Made by a program: the position numbers and the translations under genes. DNA of 5,569 nucleotides from Christensenella sp. UBA7597 (GTDB lineage: Bacteria; Bacillota; Clostridia; Christensenellales; Borkfalkiaceae). The DNA is taken from assembly GCA_002474405.1 (NCBI GenBank), contig DLQW01000016.1, positions 1 to 5,569 on the forward strand. Reading direction: 5' to 3'. The notes under the pieces were generated by a model. That model had not been told where the DNA came from, did not search any database, and saw only the letters and a program-made list of their open reading frames with translations. This document shows, one piece after another, positions 1 to 5,569 of the stretch (the stretch's first letter is position 1; every line of letters starts with the position of its first letter).

Positions 1-702
1 CCACAGGGAAAACGCGGGGTTTTCGCGGCGTTTCAACGGCGTTTCTTCGCCGAAAGGCAGGGCATATTCGGCTACGAGCGTGGCGGGGCGGCGGGAAAGC
101 ACGATGGCTTCGTCGGCAACGGAAACGGCTTCGGAAATGTCGTGCGTGATTAAAACCGCCGTCTTTTTTTCGCTTTTGATGATGCGGTATACGTCGTCGC
201 AGACGTTCAGGCGCGTCTGATAATCGAGGGCGGAAAACGGCTCGTCGAGAAGCAGCACGTCGGGCTCGGCGGCAAGGGTGCGGATGAGCGCGGCGCGCTG
301 GCGCATGCCGCCTGAAAGTTCGCGCGGGAAGCTTTTCAGAAAATCTTTCAAGCCGTATTTTTCCGCGAGAGAAAGCACTTTCTGCCGCCGTTCGGGCGTG
401 TTGCGCCTTTGGATTTCCAGCGGCAGAAATACGTTTTTTTCGATGGTGCGCCAAGGGAAAAGTTCGTCTTTCTGCAGCATGTACCCGAAGGTAACGCCGC
501 CGTTTTCGATTTTGCCCGCCGAGGGCTTTAAAAGCCCCGCGGCGAGCGATAACAGGGTGGTTTTTCCGCAGCCGGACGGACCGACCACGGCGAGAAATTC
601 GCCCTGTTTCACCGAAAACGAAAGGTCTTTTACCGCCACCGTTTCGCCGTTTTTCGTATGGTAACGCATTTCTACGCGTTCGAATTTCAATACTTCTTTC
701 AT
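1..702 (-). CDS. ABC importer ATP-binding subunit, SsuB/TauB-like (3' end outside window)
   Basis: This is the cytoplasmic ATPase of an ABC importer, powering uptake of the solute caught by the lipoprotein encoded just upstream. The start is the ATG at 702-700, preceded by AAAGGA (complement of 713-718) with a 10-base spacer. The 234 visible codons carry every ATPase motif in order: Walker A GPSGCGKT (41-48), Q-loop Q77, signature LSGGMRQR (129-136), Walker B LLLDEP (150-155), D-loop SALD (157-160) and switch histidine H187. The FPWRT stretch after the Q-loop (82-86) is typical of the nitrate/sulfonate/taurine (SsuB/TauB/NrtD) ATPases. No stop is reached at the window edge; family members are usually about 240-260 residues, so only a short tail is probably missing. 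It lies 42 bases after the lipoprotein gene on the same strand with no terminator between, so they are probably co-transcribed. The class is secure; the substrate is not, since sulfonates, taurine, nitrate, riboflavin and pyrimidine thiamine precursors all use close relatives. Confidence 0.93.
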   Translation of the reverse strand, partial: MKEVLKFERVEMRYHTKNGETVAVKDLSFSVKQGEFLAVVGPSGCGKTTLLSLAAGLLKPSAGKIENGGVTFGYMLQKDELFPWRTIEKNVFLPLEIQRRNTPERRQKVLSLAEKYGLKDFLKSFPRELSGGMRQRAALIRTLAAEPDVLLLDEPFSALDYQTRLNVCDDVYRIIKSEKKTAVLITHDISEAVSVADEAIVLSRRPATLVAEYALPFGEETPLKRRENPAFSLW

Positions 703-744
703 CGGTATATCGTCCTTTGTGGTTTCTGCCGCCGCGGGCGTTTT

Positions 745-1758
745 TTACGCCGTGAACACCTCTTTATACACGGCTTCGGCGAGATCGTTTTTCGTGAGTT
801 CGGCAAGCGTTACCCGCCGCGTGAGTTCGCCCGCGCCCGAAATGATGTCCTGCAGGCGGTTTAAAGAATCTTCCGTCATGGCGGGGTTCTTCATCCAGGC
901 GTCGATTTTTTTGTAACTCTTTACCGAAGCGGCGAGGGCGGTTTCGCTTGTGCCGTCGAAATAGGGGTTCAGAAGTTCCGCAAGGCGGTTATCTTCCGCT
1001 TCGAGGGCGTACTTCACGGCTTTCGTAACGGCGCGGAGCAAGCCTTTCGCCGTGGTTTCGTTCTTTTCGAGCCACGAATTTTTCGCGCAGAAGCAGGTGT
1101 AGGGCACTTCGCCCGAAGCTTCGCCCACCGAAGCCACGATATACCCTTTGCCCGCCGCCTGATATTCCGAAGCCGTGGGTTCGAACATGGTGCAGTAATC
1201 CGCCGTGCCCGCTTCGAACGCGCCCGTCATCAGATTGAACGCCACGTCGTAATTGAGGGTAACGTCGGCGTTGTTTACAGGGTTCAGTCCCGCGTTTTTC
1301 AATACGTATTCGAACGTCATTGCGGGAACGCCGCCCTTTCTGCCGGCGAGAATTTCTTTGCCGCGCAGATCCGTCCACCTGAAATCGGGTTCGGCTTTGC
1401 GGGAAACGAGGAACGAGCCGTCGCGTTTCGTCAGCTGCCCGAATACTTTCGGCGCGTCGGTGGAACCGCCCACTAGCACGTACAGCGCGGCTTCGGGACC
1501 GCAGAAGCCGACGTCCGCCCCGCCCGAAAGCACGGCGGACATCACGTTGTCGGCGCCGCCGCCGTTGGAAAGTTCGACGGTGATGTTTTCTTCGCCGAAG
1601 TAGTCGAGCGCGTCGGCGAGGTAGAGCGGCGCGTAGAAAACGGAATGGGTAACTTCGCTGATTTTCACCGTGGTTTTTCCGTCGTCCGGCTTTTTGCAGG
1701 CGGAAAGCGGCAGGGTGGAAAAGAGCAGAGATAAAAATGCGATAAACAGTTTTTTCAC
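745..1758 (-). CDS. ABC importer solute-binding lipoprotein, NMT1/SsuA-like
   Basis: This is the extracytoplasmic, membrane-anchored solute receptor of the importer whose ATPase follows. The 337-residue product starts with a lipoprotein signal: MKK, a hydrophobic stretch (4-18) and the lipobox LSAC with the lipidated cysteine at C21. The mature part begins with a segment typical of the NMT1/THI5-like and SsuA/TauA binding proteins: a first strand followed by HSVFYAPLYLADALDYF (38-54), then a glycine-rich NGGGADNVMSAVLSGGADVG (65-84). The start is a GTG; GGGAG (complement of 1771-1775) lies 12 bases upstream and no in-frame ATG would keep the signal peptide. The length of 337 suits the family. 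It is first in the leftward operon, and a permease is expected beyond the left edge. Ligand prediction would need the structure or the permease context. Unlike valS it uses rare codons such as CTA (in LYVLVGG). The family assignment is firm; the ligand is unknown. Confidence 0.92.
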   Translation of the reverse strand: MKKLFIAFLSLLFSTLPLSACKKPDDGKTTVKISEVTHSVFYAPLYLADALDYFGEENITVELSNGGGADNVMSAVLSGGADVGFCGPEAALYVLVGGSTDAPKVFGQLTKRDGSFLVSRKAEPDFRWTDLRGKEILAGRKGGVPAMTFEYVLKNAGLNPVNNADVTLNYDVAFNLMTGAFEAGTADYCTMFEPTASEYQAAGKGYIVASVGEASGEVPYTCFCAKNSWLEKNETTAKGLLRAVTKAVKYALEAEDNRLAELLNPYFDGTSETALAASVKSYKKIDAWMKNPAMTEDSLNRLQDIISGAGELTRRVTLAELTKNDLAEAVYKEVFTA

Positions 1759-1770
1759 GATAGTAATGTA

Positions 1771-1775
1771 CTCCC
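1771..1775 (-). promoter_or_regulatory. Ribosome binding site of the solute-binding lipoprotein gene
   Basis: GGGAG on the minus strand, 12 bases before the GTG at 1758. The spacer is slightly long, but this is the only purine-rich site near the start, and it supports GTG rather than a downstream codon as the initiator. Confidence 0.65.
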
Positions 1776-1799
1776 GGATAAAAAATTTTGGAATAATAT

Positions 1800-1829
1800 A
1801 TTATATGTGGCGGCAAGAATTATTGACAT
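1800..1829 (-). promoter_or_regulatory. Predicted sigma-A promoter of the leftward ABC importer operon
   Basis: The minus strand has a perfect -10 TATAAT (complement of 1800-1805). A 4-of-6 match to the -35, ATGTCA (complement of 1824-1829), lies 18 bases further upstream. Transcription would start near 1793, giving a leader of about 35 bases before the GTG. The -35 shares five of its six bases with the -35 of the opposing valS promoter. The -10 overlaps the perfect 12-base palindrome at 1793-1804. The -10 is well supported; the -35 is weak. Confidence 0.6.
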
Positions 1830-1851
1830 AGCGGGAAAAAAGAGGTATAAT
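1823..1851 (+). promoter_or_regulatory. Consensus sigma-A promoter of valS
   Basis: TTGACA at 1823-1828 and TATAAT at 1846-1851 are separated by exactly 17 bases. Both hexamers and the spacing match the sigma-A/sigma-70 optimum, predicting strong constitutive transcription starting near 1858. The leader to the valS ATG would be about 113 bases. Confidence 0.9.
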
Positions 1852-1884
1852 GATTAGACTACACTATTAAACTGCGTTAAAGCG

Positions 1885-1913
1885 CGTTTTTGCGCGCACG
1901 CCGGGCAAAAACG
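1885..1913 (+). other. Hairpin in the valS leader
   Basis: CGTTTTTGC (1885-1893) is the exact reverse complement of GCAAAAACG (1905-1913), a 9-pair stem around 11 bases. Inside the loop, C1895-G1903 and G1896-C1902 can extend it after one mismatch. It is mutually exclusive with two smaller hairpins, GCGCG/CGCGC (1882-1886 with 1893-1897) and CGCCG/CGGCG (1899-1903 with 1912-1916). It lies within the predicted transcript. There is no U-run right after the stem, so it is not an obvious attenuator. A function is not established. Confidence 0.45.
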
Positions 1914-1950
1914 GCGGAAAATAAGGTAAAATCAAAGAAAAAACGCCGAC

Positions 1951-1962
1951 GGGAGGACAAGG
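1951..1962 (+). promoter_or_regulatory. Ribosome binding site region of valS
   Basis: GGGAGG (1951-1956) lies 14 bases before the ATG at 1971, which is long for a Shine-Dalgarno. A second purine site AAGG (1959-1962) sits at a normal 8-base distance. Together they favour the ATG at 1971 over the in-frame TTG at 1890. GCCG (1945-1948) could pair with CGGC (1966-1969), placing both sites in a loop. Confidence 0.6.
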
Positions 1963-1970
1963 TAGCGGCT

Positions 1971-4619
1971 ATGGATATGCAAAAGACGTACGATCCGAAA
2001 AATTTCGAGGACAGAATTTACGATCAGTGGGAAAAATCGGGGCTTTTCCGCGCCGAAATCGACGAGAACAAAGTGCCTTTCACCATTATGATGCCGCCCC
2101 CCAACATTACGGGGCAGCTGCACATGGGGCACGCGATGGACGCCACCATGCAGGATACGCTGATTCGTTTCAAACGCATGCAGGGCTACGCCGCGCTGTG
2201 GCTGCCCGGCTGCGATCACGCTTCCATCGCCACGGAAGTGAAGATCGTGGAGCAGATGAAAAAGGAAGAGGGGCTGACGAAAGCGGACGTGGGGCGCGAG
2301 GGATTTCTGAAGCGCGCCTGGGCGTGGAAAGAAAAATACGGCAACCGCATCATGCAGCAGCAGCGCAAAATGGGCACTTCGTGCGACTGGTCGCGTCAGG
2401 CGTTCACGATGGACGAAAAATGTTCGAAAGCGGTGCGCGAAGTGTTCGTGAACCTGTATGAAAAAGGGTTGATTTATCAGGGGAACCGCATCATCAACTG
2501 GTGTCCCTGCTGCAAAACCGCGCTTTCGGACGCGGAAGTGGAATATGCGGAAGAGCCCGGTTCGTTCTGGCAGATCCGCTATCCTTCGGCGGACGGCGGA
2601 CAGGACGTGATTGTGGCGACGACGCGCCCCGAAACGATGTTCGGCGATACCGCCGTGGCGGTGAACCCTGCGGACGAGCGTTATACCGCGCTGGTGGGGA
2701 AAACTCTGAAACTGCCGCTTACGAACAGGGAAATCCCCGTGGTGGCGGACGAGTACGTGGATATAGAATTCGGCACGGGCTGCGTGAAGATTACGCCCGC
2801 GCACGACCCGAACGACTTCGAGGTGGGCAAGCGCCACAATCTGGAAGTTATCCGCGTGATGAACGACGACGGAACGATGAACGAAAACGCCGGCGAAAGA
2901 TACAACGGGCTGGACAGATACGAAGCGAGAAAGCGCGTGGTGGAAGATCTGAAAGCGGGCGGCTATCTTGTTTCCATTCAGCCGCACGTGCATAACGTGG
3001 GGCACTGCTACCGTTGCCACAACATCGTGGAGCCGATTGTTTCGAAGCAGTGGTTCGTGAAAATGGAGCCGCTGGCAAAACCCGCGATTGCGGCGGTGAT
3101 GAAAAACCGCGTGCGCTTCGTGCCCGAACGGTTTTCGAAAATTTACTATAACTGGATGGAAAACGTGCGCGACTGGTGCATTTCCCGTCAGCTGTGGTGG
3201 GGACACCGTATTCCCGTGTGGTATTGCAAAGACTGCGGCAAAACCATCTGCGTGAAAGAGGACCCCGCGTGCTGCCCCGATTGCGGCAGCAAAAACATCG
3301 TGCAGGACGAGGACGTGCTGGATACCTGGTTTTCTTCGGCGCTGTGGCCGTTCTCTACGCTCGGCTTCCCCGATAAAACGGACGATTATAAATATTTCTA
3401 CCCGACGGACGTGCTGGTAACGGGCTACGACATCATCTTTTTCTGGGTGGCTCGCATGATTTTTTCCGGCATCGAGCATACGGGCAAAGCGCCTTTTCAC
3501 GACGTGCTGATTCACGGCATCGTGCGGGACGAGCAGGGCAGAAAAATGAGCAAATCGCTCGGCAACGGCATCGACCCGCTGGAAGTCATCGATAAATACG
3601 GCGCGGATTCGCTGCGGCTTTCTCTGATGACGGGCATCGCGCCCGGAAACGACACGCGTTATTCCGATACGAAAGTGGAGGCGGCGCGAAACTTCATCAA
3701 CAAACTGTGGAACGCTTCGCGCTTCGTGCTGATGAACGCCGAAGGCAAGAAGATTCCTTCGATAGAAAACGTGAAACTTACGCCGGCGGACAAGTGGATT
3801 ATTTCCAAATTGCAGACGTGCATCCGCGAAGTTACGGCAAACCTCACGAAATACGAACTTGGGGTTGCCAGCGAGCTTGCGACGAGCTTCGTGTGGGATA
3901 ACTTCTGCGACTGGTACATCGAACTTACGAAACCCGCGCTGTACGGCGAGGACGAAAACAAGAAGCTGGGAGCTCTTTCCGTGCTGTGCTTCGTGCTGGA
4001 AAACGCGCTGAAACTGCTGCATCCGTTTATTCCGTTCGTTACGGAGGAGATTTATTCGAATCTGCCCGTTTTCGAAGGCGGAGAAAAGCGCGGCAGCATT
4101 ATGGTGGCGGATTTCCCCAGATACAATTCGCGCATGTCCTATAAAAAGGAAGCGCGCACGTTCGAGGGCGTGATGGACGTCATCAAAGCGGTGCGCAACA
4201 TGAAAACGGCGGCGGAATGCCCGCCTTCGAGAAAGGTGGAAGTGTATCTTTCCACCGAAAGCAAGCGGCTGATGAAGCTGAACGAGGATTGTATTCTGCG
4301 TCTGGCGGGGGCGTCCGCGCTGAAATTCACCGACGGCGCGGAGAGCATCGGCGAGAAAACCGTTTCGCAGGTAACGGAAACGGCGGTGATTTACGTACCT
4401 CTCGGCGAGCTGGTGGATCTGGAAAAAGAAAAGGCGCGGCTGGCGGCGGAAACCGAGCGCATCAAGGGCGAAATCGCGCGGGCGGAAGGAAAGCTTGCCA
4501 ACGTGAATTTCGTGAACAAGGCGCCGGCGAAGCTGGTGGAGGACGAGCGCGAAAAGGTGAAAAAATATCGCGATATGCTGGAAAAGTGCGAGGCGCAGCT
4601 GAAAGACCTTCTTTCGTAA
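1971..4619 (+). CDS. valS: Valyl-tRNA synthetase (class I, zinc-type)
   Basis: This cytoplasmic enzyme charges tRNA-Val with valine using ATP and hydrolyses mischarged threonine. From the ATG at 1971 it is 882 residues, normal for bacterial ValRS. The N-terminus [16 protein letters not shown] (5-20) is typical. The HIGH-equivalent motif is HMGH (51-54), after PPPNITGQL. The CP1 editing domain has [17 protein letters not shown] (217-233) and [15 protein letters not shown] (268-282). Next come [18 protein letters not shown] (401-418), DTWFSS (451-456) and KMSKS (525-529). The anticodon-binding domain starts near [15 protein letters not shown] (571-585), and a charged coiled-coil tRNA-binding arm fills about 816-882, with the conserved NFVNKAPA (846-853). 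Four cysteine pairs suggest zinc sites: C178/C181, C346/C349, C419/C422 and C435/C438. No key motif is missing. An in-frame extension to TTG 1890 adds 27 lysine/arginine-rich codons unlike the family and was not used. The gene contains no TTA, CTA or TCA codon. It appears monocistronic, with its own promoter and terminator. Confidence 0.98.
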   Translation: MDMQKTYDPKNFEDRIYDQWEKSGLFRAEIDENKVPFTIMMPPPNITGQLHMGHAMDATMQDTLIRFKRMQGYAALWLPGCDHASIATEVKIVEQMKKEEGLTKADVGREGFLKRAWAWKEKYGNRIMQQQRKMGTSCDWSRQAFTMDEKCSKAVREVFVNLYEKGLIYQGNRIINWCPCCKTALSDAEVEYAEEPGSFWQIRYPSADGGQDVIVATTRPETMFGDTAVAVNPADERYTALVGKTLKLPLTNREIPVVADEYVDIEFGTGCVKITPAHDPNDFEVGKRHNLEVIRVMNDDGTMNENAGERYNGLDRYEARKRVVEDLKAGGYLVSIQPHVHNVGHCYRCHNIVEPIVSKQWFVKMEPLAKPAIAAVMKNRVRFVPERFSKIYYNWMENVRDWCISRQLWWGHRIPVWYCKDCGKTICVKEDPACCPDCGSKNIVQDEDVLDTWFSSALWPFSTLGFPDKTDDYKYFYPTDVLVTGYDIIFFWVARMIFSGIEHTGKAPFHDVLIHGIVRDEQGRKMSKSLGNGIDPLEVIDKYGADSLRLSLMTGIAPGNDTRYSDTKVEAARNFINKLWNASRFVLMNAEGKKIPSIENVKLTPADKWIISKLQTCIREVTANLTKYELGVASELATSFVWDNFCDWYIELTKPALYGEDENKKLGALSVLCFVLENALKLLHPFIPFVTEEIYSNLPVFEGGEKRGSIMVADFPRYNSRMSYKKEARTFEGVMDVIKAVRNMKTAAECPPSRKVEVYLSTESKRLMKLNEDCILRLAGASALKFTDGAESIGEKTVSQVTETAVIYVPLGELVDLEKEKARLAAETERIKGEIARAEGKLANVNFVNKAPAKLVEDEREKVKKYRDMLEKCEAQLKDLLS

Positions 4620-4624
4620 ACGCT

Positions 4625-4670
4625 TGTGAAAACGCACGGCGGGAAAGTAAAGCCGCCGTGCGTTTTCGCA
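4625..4670 (+). terminator. Intrinsic terminator after valS
   Basis: Six bases after the valS stop, 4625-4642 pairs with 4653-4670 over 18 base pairs with a single G-U wobble, closing a 10-base loop (GAAAGTAAAG). The core AAAACGCACGGCGG pairs perfectly with CCGCCGTGCGTTTT. The only U-run is the four T at 4663-4666, inside the stem, so the hairpin is very stable but the U-tract is short. The opposing A-run could let it act on both strands. Termination is likely because the next gene has its own promoter just downstream. Confidence 0.75.
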
Positions 4671-4680
4671 GAGAAAAATC

Positions 4681-4724
4681 GCCGCGGCGTTTAAACGGGC
4701 GCCGGCGCGGTTATATAATATAAC
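4681..4724. repeat. Cluster of four adjacent palindromes over a promoter
   Basis: Four separate inverted repeats follow each other with almost no gap: GCCGCGGC (4681-4688), GTTTAAAC (4689-4696), GCGCCGGCGC (4699-4708) and GTTATAT-A-ATATAAC (4710-4724). All are exact. They cover the predicted -35, spacer and -10 of the downstream membrane protein gene, so they could be operator half-site arrays for DNA-binding proteins. This is a sequence observation; no binding factor is identified. Confidence 0.55.
4690..4719 (+). promoter_or_regulatory. Predicted sigma-A promoter of the HdeD/DUF308-like gene
   Basis: A perfect -10 TATAAT lies at 4714-4719. The best -35 is TTTAAA at 4690-4695 (4 of 6 matches) with an 18-base spacer. 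The start would be near 4726, about 60 bases before the gene. The -10 sits inside the inverted repeat GTTATAT-A-ATATAAC and the -35 inside GTTTAAAC, so a repressor binding there would block polymerase. The 10-base string ATATAATATA around this -10 also occurs around the -10 of the ABC importer operon on the other strand. Confidence 0.6.
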
Positions 4725-4769
4725 GTCGGCGGCAGAAAAAACATGCCGCGATTTATCGGAAGAAAAAAC

Positions 4770-4774
4770 AGGAG
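4770..4774 (+). promoter_or_regulatory. Ribosome binding site of the HdeD/DUF308-like gene
   Basis: AGGAG lies 10 bases before the ATG at 4785. It decides the start: the longer in-frame ATG at 4743 has no comparable site and would place this Shine-Dalgarno inside the coding region. Confidence 0.8.
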
Positions 4775-4784
4775 ATGGTTGATT

Positions 4785-5369
4785 ATGAGTGAAATCAAGA
4801 AATTTTTCACGAAGCTGAAATGGGAAAAGCTGGTTACCGCGATTGTGGCGATTGTGCTCGGAATCGTATTCGTTGCCGACCCGAACGGTTCGGGCGACGC
4901 GGTGTGCAAGGTGGCGGGTATCGCGATGCTTGTGCTTGCCGCGGCGATGATGGTAAGATATTTTACCTCGGCGCAGTTGTTTCCCGAAAATCTGATTTTT
5001 TCGGCGGTTTTATTGCTGCTCGGTATTTTCTTTATCGCAAGATCGGGCGTTGTGATGACGGTGCTGGGGCTGTTCTTCGGGATTTTTCTCGTAGTCGACG
5101 GCGCAAGTAAAATCCGCGACGGTATCGACGCGTTGAAAGTGAAAACGCAGGGCTGGTGGATCTGGTTCCTTCTGGCGGTGCTGACGATCGTGCTCGGTAT
5201 TCTCGTAATGTTCGGCGAATCGGTGATGACGCTTCTCGGCGTATCGCTGATTGTGGACGGCGTGAGCGATATCGTTACCACGCTGTGGCTGAGCGCGGGC
5301 GTGCGTAAAGTGAAAAAAGAAATCGAAAAAGACGAGAAAGACCTCGGCGAAATGGACGAAGTGAAATAA
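4785..5369 (+). CDS. Six-helix HdeD/DUF308-like membrane protein
   Basis: The product is an integral cytoplasmic-membrane protein of 194 residues. The pattern fits the HdeD/DUF308 family, known in enterobacteria for acid-resistance association but of unknown biochemical function in most bacteria. After a basic amphipathic N-terminus (3-15) come six hydrophobic helices, roughly 16-32, 40-60, 69-86, 89-110, 124-143 and 147-168, then a highly charged lysine/glutamate tail (173-194). Helices 4 and 6 resemble each other (LGLFFGIFLVVDGASKI at 94-110 and LLGVSLIVDGVSDI at 150-163), which shows the internal duplication that defines the family, each with a conserved VDG. The start at 4785 is chosen for its Shine-Dalgarno; the alternative ATG at 4743 would add 14 residues. 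The gene stands alone between two terminators with its own promoter. The membrane topology is confident, the family assignment good, and the role unknown. Confidence 0.88.
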   Translation: MSEIKKFFTKLKWEKLVTAIVAIVLGIVFVADPNGSGDAVCKVAGIAMLVLAAAMMVRYFTSAQLFPENLIFSAVLLLLGIFFIARSGVVMTVLGLFFGIFLVVDGASKIRDGIDALKVKTQGWWIWFLLAVLTIVLGILVMFGESVMTLLGVSLIVDGVSDIVTTLWLSAGVRKVKKEIEKDEKDLGEMDEVK

Positions 5370-5380
5370 AACGGAACGGT

Positions 5381-5421
5381 TCGGCGGACGGCGCGTTTGG
5401 GGCGTTGTCCGCCGATTTTTT
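5381..5421 (+). terminator. Strong intrinsic terminator after the HdeD/DUF308-like gene
   Basis: TCGGCGGAC (5381-5389) pairs exactly with GTCCGCCGA (5407-5415). Two G-U pairs and three further G-C pairs can extend the stem inward to about 14 pairs with a 7-base loop. Six T follow directly (5416-5421). It begins 11 bases after the stop codon, a textbook Rho-independent terminator. Confidence 0.92.
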
Positions 5422-5569
5422 GATTATCGGGTTTGTTTTATCGGTTGATATGCCGATGTTTCGGGCGCGCGATTTTATGTGTCTGAACCGGTTACGTCGG
5501 GCACGGCTGGTTGCGGGCGTATGCGGCTATGGCGGGCGGAAAAACGGCGGATTTCATGAAGCGAAAACA
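5422..5569. other. Terminal stretch without a supported gene
   Basis: No convincing coding region was seen on either strand. A plus-strand frame from ATG 5477 stays open to the edge for 31 codons but has odd composition and no good ribosome site. An ATG at 5556, with only a weak GGCGGA upstream, could be the beginning of a gene lying to the right. A small hairpin, ATCGG (5440-5444) with CCGAT (5453-5457), is present. There is no recognisable RNA gene. Confidence 0.5.

Noticed and set aside
278..664. Plus-strand open frame opposite the ABC ATPase gene
   Set aside because: The opposite strand carries all ATPase motifs; this frame is a compositional shadow. The same applies to the plus-strand frame at 1253-1603 opposite the lipoprotein gene.
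1890..1970. In-frame TTG start extending valS by 27 codons
   Set aside because: The added residues are a Lys/Arg-rich stretch unlike ValRS N-termini, no ribosome site precedes the TTG, and the family start matches the ATG at 1971.
1940..1975. Possible T-box sequence near GGGAGG before valS
   Set aside because: Only a loose resemblance: the conserved GGTGG-ACCGCG core is absent and the leader is too short for a standard T-box.
1932..4637. A 901-codon open frame on the minus strand opposite valS
   Set aside because: It is codon-aligned with valS and explained by the absence of TTA, CTA and TCA in that gene. Its product is rich in His, Arg and Phe with no recognisable domain.
4743..4784. Earlier ATG at 4743 for the membrane protein gene
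   Set aside because: No Shine-Dalgarno upstream of it, while AGGAG at 4770-4774 is well placed for the ATG at 4785.
4691..5281. A 196-codon minus-strand frame opposite the membrane protein gene
   Set aside because: Its product is Ser/Thr/Ile-rich without family features, and it would end across the palindromic promoter; the plus-strand gene has a ribosome site, six helices and a terminator.
5477..5569. Plus-strand frame of 31 codons open to the window end
   Set aside because: Unusual Gly/Arg-rich composition, no clear ribosome site, and too short to judge; the ATG at 5556 is equally unproven.

Overview
The window looks like a piece of chromosome from a moderately GC-rich member of the Bacillota, probably a clostridial lineage. 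This rests on consensus sigma-A type promoters, purine-rich Shine-Dalgarno sites, a lipoprotein-type solute-binding protein and a cysteine-rich (zinc-type) valyl-tRNA synthetase. The species cannot be named from this sequence alone.

Layout. Bases 1-1758 are on the minus strand and hold two genes of an ABC importer of the nitrate/sulfonate/taurine/thiamine-precursor class (SsuABC/TauABC/NMT1 type). The solute-binding lipoprotein comes first (1758 to 745). After a 42-base gap comes the ATPase (702 to the window edge, 234 codons visible, no stop reached). The permease is not in the window and is expected to the left. Bases 1759-1970 are a divergent intergenic region with a perfect sigma-A promoter for the rightward gene and a good -10 for the leftward operon; the two -35 regions lie on almost the same bases. 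Bases 1971-4619 are valS, an apparently complete valyl-tRNA synthetase of 882 residues, followed by a long hairpin terminator. Bases 4681-4724 are a run of four back-to-back palindromes covering the promoter of the next gene. Bases 4785-5369 encode a 194-residue six-helix membrane protein of the HdeD/DUF308 type, closed by a strong intrinsic terminator. The last 148 bases hold no supportable gene.

How the genes relate. The window contains three transcription units that look independent: a leftward uptake operon, monocistronic valS and a monocistronic membrane protein gene. Nothing in the sequence links them to one function beyond the shared divergent promoter region. No mobile element, CRISPR array, tRNA or rRNA was seen. 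This is mostly an ordinary housekeeping region; the items most worth checking are the palindrome cluster at 4681-4724, the overlapping divergent promoters, the foldable valS leader without a T-box, and the complete absence of three codons from valS.
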